From DAOSEK01 sp035363095 (GTDB lineage: Archaea; Nanobdellota; Nanobdellia; Woesearchaeales; UBA119), in the NCBI GenBank assembly GCA_035363095.1, contig DAOSEK010000003.1, forward strand, positions 69,263 through 133,262: a stretch of 64,000 nt of DNA, read 5' to 3'. The notes beneath the pieces are model-generated. The model was not told the DNA's origin, did no database searches, and saw nothing but the letters and a program-made list of their open reading frames with translations. A program made the position numbers and the translations under genes. Every line of letters begins with the position of its first letter. The first letter of the stretch is position 1. This document shows, piece by piece, positions 6,937-15,665 of this stretch.

Positions 6937-7605
6937 ATGGGCGATCCTAAAAAACAAAGAAAAAAATACAAAACACCTATGCACCCTTGGCAAAAGTCAA
7001 GGATTGAAGAAGAAGCTGGGCTTATTACAGAGTATGGTCTTGCAAGCCACAAAGAGCTTTGGAAAATGAAGACTTTTATTAAAAATTCATCAGACATTGC
7101 AAAAAAGCTTATTGTTGCAAGAGGAACTCAAGCGGATATTGAAAAAAAGCAACTTATCTCAAAACTTTCAAAACTAGGGCTTTTAAAAGAGGATGCAACT
7201 ACAAATGAGGTTTTAAATTTAAAGCCAAAAGATGTTTTAGAGAGAAGACTCCAAACGATAGTTGTAAGAAAAGGGCTTGCAAATTCTTTTAGACAATCAA
7301 GACAACTTATCACACACGGACATATTGCAGTTAATGGTCAAAAGCAAACTGCACCTTCTTATCTTGTAGAAGTTGCTAAAGAGAACTTAATTGATTTTGT
7401 TCTAAGTTCGCCTTTTAGAAGCCTTGACCATCCTGAAAGAAACAAGATTTTATCAACAGGAACTAAAATAATCCCTGCATCTGAAGAAGAGATAGTTGAT
7501 TCAAATCAAGAAGAGAAAAATGAAGCTAGCGAAAAGATAGCTAAGGAAAAACCTCTTCCAAAGCAAAAGAAACCTACAAAAAAGAAAGAGGAATCAAAGG
7601 AGTAG
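6937..7605 (+). CDS. rps4: 30S ribosomal protein S4 (uS4)
   Basis: 222 residues. It begins MGDPKKQRKKYKTPMHPW as in archaeal S4 and contains the S4 RNA-binding domain (~105-165: ERRLQTIVVRKGLANSFRQS, then RQLITHGHIAVNG). The C-terminal ~50 residues are a charged Glu/Lys extension longer than in most archaea. S4 is a primary 16S rRNA-binding assembly protein. It lies 15 bases after S13 and is preceded by a weak GAGTGAT ribosome binding site. Confidence 0.97.
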   Translation: MGDPKKQRKKYKTPMHPWQKSRIEEEAGLITEYGLASHKELWKMKTFIKNSSDIAKKLIVARGTQADIEKKQLISKLSKLGLLKEDATTNEVLNLKPKDVLERRLQTIVVRKGLANSFRQSRQLITHGHIAVNGQKQTAPSYLVEVAKENLIDFVLSSPFRSLDHPERNKILSTGTKIIPASEEEIVDSNQEEKNEASEKIAKEKPLPKQKKPTKKKEESKE

Positions 7606-7618
7606 ATAGGTGATTTTT

Positions 7619-8026
7619 ATGAACGAAAGAAGAGAAAATAATTCAAAGTGGGGAATTGCCTATATTTATTCCTCATATAACGATACTATAATCCATATAA
7701 CAGATATATCCGGAAGCGAAACAATTGCATTAAGTTCAGGAGGCCAGGTAGTGAAGGCTCATAGGCTTGAGTCATCTCCAACTGCTGCAATGATCGCTGC
7801 TAAAAGAGCTGGTCAATCTGCTCTTGAGAAAGGAATTACTGGAATTCATGTAAGAATCAGGGCAAAAGGTGGGCACAACGGACCAATGTCACCAGGACCT
7901 GGAGCTCAAGCAGCAATAAGAGCACTTTCAAGAATTGGACTTAGAATTGGTTTAATAGAAGATGTCACCCCTATTCCACACGATGGTTGTAGAAAAAAAG
8001 GTGGAAAAAGAGGGAGGAGGGTTTAA
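7619..8026 (+). CDS. rps11: 30S ribosomal protein S11 (uS11)
   Basis: About 135 residues. It has the diagnostic WGIAYIYSSYNDTIIHITDISGSETI start, SPTAAMIAAKRAG, and the C-terminal DVTPIPHDGCRKKGGKRGRRV tail. S11 forms the platform of the small subunit near the E/P-site mRNA path. ATG 7619 follows GGTGAT (7609-7614); the in-frame GTG at 7610 is part of the ribosome binding site. The stop abuts the rpoD ATG with no spacer. Confidence 0.98.
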   Translation: MNERRENNSKWGIAYIYSSYNDTIIHITDISGSETIALSSGGQVVKAHRLESSPTAAMIAAKRAGQSALEKGITGIHVRIRAKGGHNGPMSPGPGAQAAIRALSRIGLRIGLIEDVTPIPHDGCRKKGGKRGRRV

Positions 8027-8809
8027 ATGAGCATCGAAATCCTTTCAAAAGATAACAAAAGAAAAAAGGAAGTCTTTCTAATAAAAAACAAGACGCCTGC
8101 TTTTGTAAATGCTTTAAGGAGAACTGTTATTTCTTTAGTCCCTACTATGGCCATAAATGAGGTTGAGTTTGTTAAGAACTCTTCTGCATTATATGATGAG
8201 ATAGTTGCAAATAGATTAGGTCTTATTCCACTAAAAACTGATCTTTTGTCTTATGAATTGCCTTCTAAATGCAGTTGTAAGGGGGAAGGATGTGCTAAAT
8301 GTACACTTAAAATCAAATTAAGTGCAAAAGGACCATGTACAGTTTATGCAAAGGATCTAGTTTCAACTGATCCTAAAGTAAAGCCAGCCTTTCCTGATAT
8401 GCCTATTGTTAAGCTTTTAGAACGCCAAGAGATTGAGTTCATTGCTACAGCAACATTAGGTATTGGGATAGAACACTCAAAGTGGAGTCCAGGACACGTA
8501 TATTATAAAGGGGTCCCAAAGATTGAAATTAAGGGCAAATGTGAGAATCCAAAAGAGATAAGTGATATCTGTCCTAAAAATATTTTTAAGGCAAGTTCAA
8601 GTAAGCTTGAAATAAATGAAAACAAAGTAATGGACTGTAGCCTTTGTCTTGCTTGCTCAAATGCATGCGAATCAATTAATATTTCTGCAAGCAACAAGGA
8701 TTTTTGCTTTTCAGTTGAATCATTCGGACAGCTAGAAATTAAAGAGATTATGGATAAAGCTGCAGATATCATAGTTGATATGGGGGAAGATTTAAAAAAG
8801 TCACTATAG
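8027..8809 (+). CDS. rpoD: DNA-directed RNA polymerase subunit D (Rpo3)
   Basis: 260 residues. The N-terminal Rpb3/RpoA-like dimerisation fold includes FVNALRRTVISLVPTMAINEVEF and NRLGLIPL. C82, C84, C89 and C92 form a zinc-type knuckle. A ferredoxin-like insert has C204, C207 and C210, with C182-Pro supplying a fourth ligand; this fits one [4Fe-4S] cluster rather than two, since the first CxxCxxC motif is absent. With Rpo11 it forms the alpha-dimer equivalent that nucleates polymerase assembly. It starts on the base after the S11 stop, so the two are translationally coupled. Confidence 0.97.
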   Translation: MSIEILSKDNKRKKEVFLIKNKTPAFVNALRRTVISLVPTMAINEVEFVKNSSALYDEIVANRLGLIPLKTDLLSYELPSKCSCKGEGCAKCTLKIKLSAKGPCTVYAKDLVSTDPKVKPAFPDMPIVKLLERQEIEFIATATLGIGIEHSKWSPGHVYYKGVPKIEIKGKCENPKEISDICPKNIFKASSSKLEINENKVMDCSLCLACSNACESINISASNKDFCFSVESFGQLEIKEIMDKAADIIVDMGEDLKKSL

Positions 8810-8816
8810 GCTCTTT

Positions 8817-8900
8817 GCGGGGGTGCCGGAGTGGTCAAACGGGCACGGTTGAGGGCCGTGTGGCTTAGTGCCTACGAGGGTTCAAACCCCTTCTCCCGCA
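8817..8900 (+). tRNA. tRNA-Leu (anticodon GAG)
   Basis: An 84-base class II tRNA. The acceptor is GCGGGGG with CTCCCGC (one G-U) and discriminator A at 8900; CCA is not encoded. The anticodon stem-loop is CACGG-TTGAGGG-CCGTG with anticodon GAG. A long variable arm (~TGGCTTAGTGCCTA) and a T arm GGGTTCAAACCC follow. No intron is visible. A tRNA-Leu just upstream of the L18e-L13-S9 genes is also known from the halobacterial S9 operon, so this position is an old archaeal arrangement. Confidence 0.96.
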
Positions 8901-8946
8901 TCCTTTCAAAGGTTAATATGAATTATAATCACGAGGTTGAGAAGAT

Positions 8947-9309
8947 ATGAAACGAACAGGACCAACTAATAATCATCTTTTAGAAACGATACGAAAACTT
9001 AAAGAGTCTTCTGCAAAGGAGAAGGTTAGTATTTGGAAAAAGGTTGCAATTGAACTAGAAAGACCCACAAGACAAAGAAGGTCAATAAATCTTTCAAGGA
9101 TAAATAGGTTTTGCAACGAAAACGACATAATAGTAGTACCAGGCAAGGTTTTATCATCAGGAGATGTAAACAAAAAGATTACTATTGCAGCTTGGTCTTT
9201 CTCTTCAAAGGCTATAGAAAAACTTGAGAAATCAAAATCAAAAGTGATGAAATTAGAACAGCTAATAAAAGAGAATCCTAAAGGCAAAAATCTTAAAATA
9301 ATTGGTTAA
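8947..9309 (+). CDS. rpl18e: 50S ribosomal protein L18e (eL18)
   Basis: 120 residues. Recognised by RTGPTNNHLLETIRKL, the WKKVAIELERPTRQRRSINLSRINR core and the VVPGKVLSSGDVNKKITIAAWSFSSKA segment. It is a large-subunit protein of archaea and eukaryotes. It opens the L18e-L13-S9-rpoN block 46 bases after the tRNA-Leu, with a GAGGTTGAG ribosome binding site upstream. Confidence 0.97.
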   Translation: MKRTGPTNNHLLETIRKLKESSAKEKVSIWKKVAIELERPTRQRRSINLSRINRFCNENDIIVVPGKVLSSGDVNKKITIAAWSFSSKAIEKLEKSKSKVMKLEQLIKENPKGKNLKIIG

Positions 9310-9321
9310 AGGTGATTACTT

Positions 9322-9741
9322 ATGATAATATATGATGCAAAGGATGCAATTTTGGGAAGGATTGGCACAAGGATTGCCAAATCAGCAATCCTAGGTGAAG
9401 ATGTAATAGTTGTTAATACTGCGTATGCAGTAATCTCTGGTGGAAAAAAGAGTATCTTGGCAGAGTATCTAAATAAATTCAAAAGAGGTACTTATGCTCA
9501 TGGTCCTTTTTATCCAAAGGTTCCTTCAAGACTCTTTAAAAGACTTATCAGGGGAATGGTTCCTTATAAGACAGGTGATGGAAAAAAGGCATACTCCAGG
9601 ATTAAATGCTATAGTGGAGTTCCAAAATCCTTTGAAGGCAAGGATTTTATAGTCGTAAAGGATGCATTATTAACTAAGCTTCCTAAAAGAGAATACCAAA
9701 GCATTGCAGATATCTGCAAACTTTTGGGTGGTAAACAATGA
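9322..9741 (+). CDS. rpl13: 50S ribosomal protein L13 (uL13)
   Basis: 139 residues. Visible family features are DAKDAILGRIGTRIAKSAI, VVNTAYAVISGGK, the KRGTYAHGPFYPKVPSRLFKRLIRGMVP segment and AYSRIKCYSGVP. It is an early assembly protein of the large subunit. AAAGGTGATT provides the ribosome binding site, and the stop overlaps the S9 start in an ATGA. Confidence 0.97.
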   Translation: MIIYDAKDAILGRIGTRIAKSAILGEDVIVVNTAYAVISGGKKSILAEYLNKFKRGTYAHGPFYPKVPSRLFKRLIRGMVPYKTGDGKKAYSRIKCYSGVPKSFEGKDFIVVKDALLTKLPKREYQSIADICKLLGGKQ

Positions 9742-10142
9742 ATGATAAAACAGCACACGCTTCAGGTAAAAGAAAAAGGGCAATCGCAAGAGCTACGATT
9801 ACACAAGGAAAAGGGATTGTAAAAATAAATAAAATTCCTTTAGATGAATACAATAATGAGCCTTACAGATTAAAGGTTTTAGAGCCTTTGATTTTAGCAG
9901 GGAATATTACAAAAAATCTAAATGTAGATGTTAACGTTTATGGTGGTGGATTTTCAGGCCAGGCTCAGGCTGCAAGATTAGCTATTGCAAGAGCAATCTC
10001 TGATTATACTAAAGATGAAAAATTAAGAGAAGTTTTTGAGGAGTATGATAGGAATTTAGTTGTTGCTGATACCCGAAGAAAAGAGGTAAGAAAACCTAAT
10101 AGAAGTAAAGCAAGAGCAAAGAGGCAAAAATCATATAGGTGA
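9738..10142 (+). CDS. rps9: 30S ribosomal protein S9 (uS9)
   Basis: 134 residues. The sequence starts with ASGKRKRAIARATITQGKG, contains the VYGGGFSGQAQAARLAIARAI core, and ends with the RRKEVRKPNRSKARAKRQKSYR-type basic tail whose last Arg reaches the P-site tRNA. A 4-base ATGA overlap with L13 indicates coupled translation. Confidence 0.97.
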   Translation: MNDKTAHASGKRKRAIARATITQGKGIVKINKIPLDEYNNEPYRLKVLEPLILAGNITKNLNVDVNVYGGGFSGQAQAARLAIARAISDYTKDEKLREVFEEYDRNLVVADTRRKEVRKPNRSKARAKRQKSYR

Positions 10143-10151
10143 ACATCAAAA

Positions 10152-10349
10152 ATGATAATTCCAATAAGATGTTTTAGTTGTGGAAAACCTTTAGCCCATC
10201 TTTGGGAAGAATACAAAGAAAGGGTCTCAAAAGGTGAAGACCCAAAAAAAGTTCTTGATAGCTTTGGGCTTGATAGATATTGTTGCAGGGGACTTTTCTT
10301 GGGGCATGTTGATTTAATTGATTCTATTGCCAAGTTCAAGAAAGCTTAA
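10152..10349 (+). CDS. rpoN: DNA-directed RNA polymerase subunit N (Rpo10)
   Basis: 65 residues, the usual length. The zinc site is formed by the N-terminal CFSCGK (C7 and C10) and the atypical CC pair in DRYCCRGLFLGHVDLID. The family stabilises the D/L assembly platform of the polymerase. The GGTGA ribosome binding site overlaps the S9 stop. The cluster ends here; enolase and S2, which follow in many archaea, are absent, and element B begins 11 bases later. Confidence 0.97.
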   Translation: MIIPIRCFSCGKPLAHLWEEYKERVSKGEDPKKVLDSFGLDRYCCRGLFLGHVDLIDSIAKFKKA

Positions 10350-10360
10350 TTGACTTTTTT

Positions 10361-10497
10361 TATTAATAGAAAAGCATGCCTCGTGTTTCAACACGAGGAT
10401 TTGGTACGCTTTTTTGTAATTAACAACTTAGCTGAATGTAACGCATGCTTTTATATTACCAACATGCCTCGCCCTTTAGGACGATGTTGTTGATTTT
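10361..10497 (-). repeat. Structured intergenic element, copy B (reverse orientation)
   Basis: The best preserved copy of the ~130 bp element. In plus-strand coordinates, a perfect 7 bp hairpin CCTCGTG/CACGAGG (10379-10385 with 10392-10398), a TCGCCC/GGACGA hairpin with loop TTTA (10469-10484), helix I AACAAC/GTTGTT (10422-10427 with 10486-10491), and helix II 10364-10379 with 10443-10458 (15 of 16 pair) can all be drawn. It fills the gap between rpoN and srp54. Confidence 0.8.
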
Positions 10498-10545
10498 TTG
10501 AATTTTTTTATATCAGTACTAATATAATTATTTTTTTCTTGCAAA

Positions 10546-10556
10546 AATATATAAAA
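10546..10556 (+). promoter_or_regulatory. TATA box of srp54
   Basis: AATATATAAAA centred at ~10551 lies ~27 bases before the ATG at 10579, and no ribosome binding site intervenes. This predicts a leaderless transcript. Confidence 0.6.
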
Positions 10557-10578
10557 CAATAAAGATTTCTTGATGATT

Positions 10579-11928
10579 ATGGTACTTGAGAAACTAGGAG
10601 AATCCTTAAGAAAGACCTTATCAAAATTGGCAGGCTCTCTTTTTATTGATGAAAAACTCATAAATGAACTTATAAAAGAGATCCAAAGAGCGCTTTTACA
10701 ATCAGATGTAAATGTCAATCAGGTTTTTGAGCTTTCTTCAAAGATCAAGGAAAGAGCATTAAAAGAAAAGCCTCCGCAAGGGATTTCTAAAAAGGATTAT
10801 ATTGTAAAAATCGTTTATGAAGAGATAGTTAGATTTATGGGAGATGAAGAATCTAAAATTGACCTTACAAATAAACCAACTAAAATTTTATTGGTAGGCC
10901 TTTTTGGATCTGGAAAAACTACCCAGTCTGGAAAGCTTGCGCATTATTTCAAGAAAAGAGGAAACAAGGTTGCAATGATCCAAACAGATGTTTGGAGACC
11001 AGCTGCATATGATCAGCTTTCTCAACTTGGAAAAAAGATAGGAGTTGATGTATTTGGAAATCCAAAAGAAAAAGACCCTATTAAAATCTACAAGACTTTT
11101 GAGAAGGAACTCATAAAATACGATGTTGTTATTATTGATTCAGCAGGCAGAGACGCTCTCTCAGATGAACTTATTGATGAACTAAAAAAACTAAATAATG
11201 TAGTAAAACCACATGAGAGAATCCTTGTTATTAGTTCAGATATTGGTCAGACTGCCATCTCGCAAGCAAAGGCATTTCATGAAAGTTGTGATGTAAATGG
11301 AATCATAATTACAAAACTTGATGGAACAGCAAAAGGAGGAGGAGCACTTGCAGCCTGCGCAGTAAGTGGAGCAAAGATTAAATTTATTGGAACAGGCGAG
11401 AAGATTGATGACCTTGAAAGGTTTAATCCAAAAGGATTTGTAGGAAGACTTTTAGGAATGGGAGATCTAGATTCACTTCTTGAAAAGATTTCAACTGCTT
11501 TTGAAAATGAAGACCTTGAGGATGTATCAAAAAAATTACTTAAAGGTGAGTTCAATCTTGTAGATTTATATGACCAACTTGAAAGTATGAAAAAGTTAGG
11601 TCCTCTAAATAAGGTATTTGAGATGATACCAGGTTTTTCGAATGCAAATATTCCAAAAGACATGATTAATGTTCAACAAGAAAAAATGGAAAAATGGAAG
11701 ATTGCAATGCTTTCTATGACAAGAAAAGAACTTGAGGACCCAGAGATTATTGATTCTATGCGCATTGAAAGAATTTCTAAAGGGAGCGGGATTACCACTT
11801 CAGATATAAGAGAACTTGTAAAGCAATATAAGCAATCAAAAAAGATTATGAAGATGCTTAAAGGGTCTGAAAAAAATATGGGCAAGGTGCTCTCAAAGAT
11901 GGGAGCTAAGATGCCTAATGCTAAATAG
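10579..11928 (+). CDS. srp54: Signal recognition particle 54 kDa protein (GTPase)
   Basis: About 449 residues. The N domain is followed by the G domain with P-loop GLFGSGKTT (~108-116), DVWRPAA (variant of DTYRPAA), the DSAGR motif and TKLDGTAKGGG. The Met-rich M domain ends at the C terminus (MLKGSEKNMGKVLSKMGAKMP) and binds signal peptides and 7S RNA. It targets membrane and secreted proteins to the Sec translocon, which matters here given the size of the secreted proteins encoded in the window. The start MVLEKLGESLR matches the family, so ATG 10579 is preferred over 10573. Confidence 0.97.
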   Translation: MVLEKLGESLRKTLSKLAGSLFIDEKLINELIKEIQRALLQSDVNVNQVFELSSKIKERALKEKPPQGISKKDYIVKIVYEEIVRFMGDEESKIDLTNKPTKILLVGLFGSGKTTQSGKLAHYFKKRGNKVAMIQTDVWRPAAYDQLSQLGKKIGVDVFGNPKEKDPIKIYKTFEKELIKYDVVIIDSAGRDALSDELIDELKKLNNVVKPHERILVISSDIGQTAISQAKAFHESCDVNGIIITKLDGTAKGGGALAACAVSGAKIKFIGTGEKIDDLERFNPKGFVGRLLGMGDLDSLLEKISTAFENEDLEDVSKKLLKGEFNLVDLYDQLESMKKLGPLNKVFEMIPGFSNANIPKDMINVQQEKMEKWKIAMLSMTRKELEDPEIIDSMRIERISKGSGITTSDIRELVKQYKQSKKIMKMLKGSEKNMGKVLSKMGAKMPNAK

Positions 11929-12352
11929 ATTATTTTTAGTCTTCTTGATTATTTGGTTTTTATTGTTTTCTTTTTTTTAACTTTTTAATTAAGTTTAGTT
12001 TTTGGCTAAAATTTTTTTGGTTAAAATTAGTCAAAAATGAAAACTCTCAACCATTGAAAGTAATATTCTGTCCAGTAAAATTCTATTTCAATCATTCTAT
12101 TCCAATAAATTATTCCAATAATTAATTTTACTTAATTTGCTTAAATTAATTCTAGTTAAATAGTTTGCTCAATTTATGCTCCATTTAGAAAATTCATTTA
12201 GAAAAATGATTACTGTTCAGTGATTGACAATATTTATAGAGTATTAATTATAAAAAGACTATATTTGAAGATGGGGATTATGTGTGTTGAGACTTAACAT
12301 AAGTTTTAATGCGTAGTAAGAGGTTTGGATTTTTTGTATATATGTGATTTAA
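11929..12352 (+). other. Gene-free stretch with T-tract terminator and promoter
   Basis: T-runs within ~11957-11990 provide an archaeal-type terminator for srp54. The middle is AT-rich with scattered ATTCTATT/ATTCCAAT words and no ORF. Two TATA-like boxes (~12229-12238 and ~12245-12255) and a GTGATTTAA ribosome binding site just before 12353 belong to the glycosyltransferase gene. Confidence 0.5.
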
Positions 12353-13597
12353 ATGAAGGTTCTTATGCTTGGATGGGAATTTCCGCCATACAAAAGTGGA
12401 GGTCTAGGAACAGCTTGCCATGGGCTCACAAAAGGTCTTAGTAAGCTTTTTGTGGATATTACTTTTGTTATCCCTAAAAGTCCTATGCCTATTACAAGTT
12501 CTTTTTTAAGTGTAGTGAATGCGAAAGTAGATTGCGAAGATGATTGTTATAAGCATTTAAATCCTATTTTTGTAGATTCAAAGTTGGTTCCATATGTGGG
12601 GGAGAAAAAAATTCTAAAAAATATCTCGTTTTCGAAAACCCCATCTTCAAAAACTAGAGACTTCTCTGCATATGGAGCTAATCTTTTTTTTGAGGTAGAA
12701 TGTTATGCCATAAAAGCTTTTGAGATCTCAAAAAGGACAGATTTTGATTTAATACATGCGCATGACTGGATGACTTATCCTGCAGCAGTGCTTATCAAAG
12801 AAAAGACTAAAAAGAAAATGATAGTCCAAATTCATGCAACTGAATTTGATAGAACTGGAGGCCATCCAAATCAAAAGATTTATGAGATTGAGAAGATGGG
12901 CTTTGAAAGAAGTGATAGGATTATTGCAGTAAGTAATTACACTAAAAGTGTTGTTTGTGAGAAATATGGTATCTCACCTGAAAAAGTTGATGTTGTTCAC
13001 AATGCAGTTGAGATAAACAACAAGAAAACTGAAGGTAACGGACATAAGATTAAAATTTTTCCAAATGATAAAATTGTACTTTTCTTAGGAAGAGTTACAA
13101 TCCAAAAGGGCCCAGAGTATTTTTTAAGAGCAGCAAAACAAGTCTTAGAATTTGAGCCTTGCGCCAAATTCTTTGTTGCAGGATCAGGGGATATGCTTCC
13201 TTGGATGATTGAAGAAACCTCAAAGATGGGCTTATCTGATAAAGTATTTTTTACAGGGTTTTTAACAGGGGATGATATTGATTATGTTTATAGACAGGCA
13301 GATGTTTATGTTATGCCTTCAGTATCAGAGCCTTTTGGAATAACTCCTTTAGAAGCAATGGCTTGCGGAACTCCTGTAATTATTTCAAAGCAATCAGGGG
13401 TTTCAGAGGTCATAAATAATTGTTTTAAGATTGACTTTTGGGATGTAAACGAACTCACTAATAAGATTGTGTCAATACTTAGATATGAATGTCTCAAAAA
13501 TGAGCTTAAAAACCATGGCTATTTTGAGGTCACAAAGATTACATGGGATAATAGTGCTAAAACCTGCAAAAAAGTATATGAGAAAGTGCTTTCATAA
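12353..13597 (+). CDS. GT4/GT5-type glycosyltransferase, probable glycogen synthase
   Basis: 414 residues, GT-B fold. The N-terminal half has WEFPPYKSGGLG, the K-x-GG-L nucleotide-sugar motif of glycogen/starch synthases, and HAHDWMTYPA. The C-terminal half has a Rossmann start (VLFLGRVTIQKGPEYFL) and the E-x7-E catalytic pair in SEPFGITPLEAM (~325-333). It would transfer glucose from ADP- or UDP-glucose to an alpha-1,4-glucan. Its neighbours are an amylase, a second (GT3) glycogen synthase and a debranching enzyme. It is shorter than bacterial GlgA (~480), which leaves a general GT4 role possible. Confidence 0.82.
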   Translation: MKVLMLGWEFPPYKSGGLGTACHGLTKGLSKLFVDITFVIPKSPMPITSSFLSVVNAKVDCEDDCYKHLNPIFVDSKLVPYVGEKKILKNISFSKTPSSKTRDFSAYGANLFFEVECYAIKAFEISKRTDFDLIHAHDWMTYPAAVLIKEKTKKKMIVQIHATEFDRTGGHPNQKIYEIEKMGFERSDRIIAVSNYTKSVVCEKYGISPEKVDVVHNAVEINNKKTEGNGHKIKIFPNDKIVLFLGRVTIQKGPEYFLRAAKQVLEFEPCAKFFVAGSGDMLPWMIEETSKMGLSDKVFFTGFLTGDDIDYVYRQADVYVMPSVSEPFGITPLEAMACGTPVIISKQSGVSEVINNCFKIDFWDVNELTNKIVSILRYECLKNELKNHGYFEVTKITWDNSAKTCKKVYEKVLS

Positions 13598-13725
13598 GAC
13601 TAAAATATGCCAAAATATATAAATATCAAAAAAAGGAAGGATTTAGGAGTGGGGGTTTTAAAGGCTTTGTGTGTTTTTCATTTAGCTCTTCAAAGCTAAA
13701 AGGTAATAAATTTAAGGTTTTAAAA

Positions 13726-14982
13726 ATGACAAATATATCATTATATTTTCAGGTACATCAGCCTTATAGGGTCAGAAGGTTTACTGTATTTGATATCTCA
13801 AAGAGTGATAGCTATTTTGATGAGACTAAGAATTTTGAGGTCTTTGAAAAAGTTGCTAAAAAATGCTACATCCCTACTACAAAGATGCTTATTGAGCTTT
13901 TAAGAAAATATCCAGATTTTAAGGTTGCTTTTAGTTTTTCAGGTGTTTTTTTAGATCAAGCGAAAAGTTATTCTCCAGAACTATTATCACTTTTCAAAAA
14001 AATATGCACAAGCAAAAATGTAGAGGTTTTAGATGAAACCTATTACCATTCTCTTGCTTTTATACACTCAAAAGAAGAATACAAGCAACAAATACTTCTT
14101 CATAGAGAGCAAATCAACTCGTTGTTCTCAAAAATTCCCAGTACTTTTAGAAATACTGAGCTTGTCTACTCAAATGAGATTGCAAACTTCGCATCAGAAC
14201 TTGGCTATGAGGCAATCCTTGCAGAAGGAGCAGATTTCGTATTAAAAGGTGATTCTCCAAACAAGGTTTACACAAATCCAAATAAGACAATATCAATCCT
14301 TTTGAAAAATTACAGACTCTCAGATGATATTGCATTTAGGTTTTCAGATAAGAACTGGAAAGAATGGCCTTTAAGTGCAGAGAAATATATGGATTGGATT
14401 GGTCAGGCTGGATTTGGCTCTGATATAATTAATCTGTTTATGGATTACGAAACATTTGGGGAACACCAATGGGAGGATACGGGAATTTTTAAATTTTTTA
14501 ATAAGTTTATAGAATATTCAAATAAATTCGACCATAAATTTTTTACTCCTTCGCAAAGTGCAAAAACCTTTATCCCAGAAAAGGTATATGATGTTCCATT
14601 TTATCTTTCTTGGGCTGATACTGAAAGGGATTTATCTGCATGGATTGGTAATAGCATGCAACAAAATGCACTCACAAAGATCTATGAGATTGAAGGCATT
14701 GTAAAAAAATCGAATGATAAGGAACTAATTGAGAAATGGAGAAAGCTTCAAACCTCTGACCATTTCTATTATATGTGCACTAAGTATTTTAATGATGGTG
14801 ATGTTCATAAATACTTTAGTCCCTATGAGACCCCCTATGATGCTTTTGTTTATTTTATGAATGTATTTTCAGACATAAAATGCAGAGCCGAAGAGATTGT
14901 GGATAAAAAGAATTTAGTTGATTCAAAAATCCAAAATATTGCTGTTAAACAAACTAACTTAGAAATTTTGGATTTGAGTTGA
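13726..14982 (+). CDS. GH57-family alpha-amylase-like glycoside hydrolase
   Basis: About 418 residues. GH57 motifs are visible: HQPYR (~11-15), the nucleophile region RNTELVYSNE (E145) and the acid/base region FMDYETFGEHQW (D240). GH57 enzymes cleave or transfer alpha-glucans. The arrangement resembles archaeal cytosolic alpha-amylases; no signal peptide is present. ATG 13726 (MTNISLYFQVHQP) is chosen because the HQP motif sits ~10 residues from the start in relatives; an upstream ATG at 13669 would add 19 residues of doubtful sequence. It lies in the glycogen gene string, so it probably trims or mobilises stored glycogen. Confidence 0.9.
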   Translation: MTNISLYFQVHQPYRVRRFTVFDISKSDSYFDETKNFEVFEKVAKKCYIPTTKMLIELLRKYPDFKVAFSFSGVFLDQAKSYSPELLSLFKKICTSKNVEVLDETYYHSLAFIHSKEEYKQQILLHREQINSLFSKIPSTFRNTELVYSNEIANFASELGYEAILAEGADFVLKGDSPNKVYTNPNKTISILLKNYRLSDDIAFRFSDKNWKEWPLSAEKYMDWIGQAGFGSDIINLFMDYETFGEHQWEDTGIFKFFNKFIEYSNKFDHKFFTPSQSAKTFIPEKVYDVPFYLSWADTERDLSAWIGNSMQQNALTKIYEIEGIVKKSNDKELIEKWRKLQTSDHFYYMCTKYFNDGDVHKYFSPYETPYDAFVYFMNVFSDIKCRAEEIVDKKNLVDSKIQNIAVKQTNLEILDLS

Positions 14983-15100
14983 ATTTAAAAATAATAAATG
15001 TAGGATTTTAAAAATAAAAAATTTGAGTTGTTAATTTTTAATTATTTTATTTAATTAAAGTATTGGTAACAAGATTGTAATTTTAAAGAGGTGTTTTGAG

Positions 15101-15487
15101 ATGAAAACCAAAAGCTTTAAGGAAGCAAAAAAGAAAAGTGAAGTTAAGCCAACCACCAAAAAGGTAAGCAAAGTAGAAAACAAAAAACCTATGACCCAAA
15201 AGTTTTGTGAAAACGTTAGTGAAGATAAGAAATTCTTAGTTGCAAACGGAGAAATTCTTTCAAATCTTTTTGATTTGATTCATCTCCTTGATAACATTGA
15301 CGATTATACATTTTATCATCACGTAAATGACGAAAAAAACGATTTTTACAATTGGATTAAGGAGATGTATGGGGATGGAGAATTTGAAAAAATAATATTG
15401 CCTATAAGAAACCCTGAAAAGCTTGAGATAGCTTTGCTAAAATACATCGTTAACACGCTTTCAAAATGCAATAAGTTAAACTTATAA
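15101..15487 (+). CDS. Small KNDF-W domain protein in the glycogen locus
   Basis: 128 residues. The first ~42 are Lys-rich and disordered-looking. Residues ~43-125 form a single domain: FLVANGEIL, then LFDLIHLLDNID, HHVNDEKNDFYNWIKEMYGDGEFE and a final amphipathic helix. The HVN-x2-KNDF-x2-W core recurs three times in the HerA module at 55-57 kb. I recall a family of unknown function with this look (possibly DUF5752), but the name is unverified. The gene sits between the GH57 amylase and the GT3 synthase, preceded by GAGGTG, and may be an accessory or scaffolding factor of glycogen metabolism. No catalytic motif is evident. Confidence 0.7.
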   Translation: MKTKSFKEAKKKSEVKPTTKKVSKVENKKPMTQKFCENVSEDKKFLVANGEILSNLFDLIHLLDNIDDYTFYHHVNDEKNDFYNWIKEMYGDGEFEKIILPIRNPEKLEIALLKYIVNTLSKCNKLNL

Positions 15488-15665
15488 CTTTAGTAGTTTA
15501 TATCAAACATAAGATTGAAGGTTAATCCAAAATATTTTTTTGAATGCGTGATTTGATTTCCAAGATTTTGCAGTTGATATTTTTGTGTTGGATTAAATGG
15601 CGGTTTAATAAATTGTAATTTTGGTCTGTTTATTATTTTGGAATAGTTTTAGAGGTGGTTATGTA

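Noticed and set aside
13669..13725. N-terminal extension of the GH57 enzyme
   Set aside because: The 19 extra residues do not resemble family members, and the HQP motif is normally near the N terminus.
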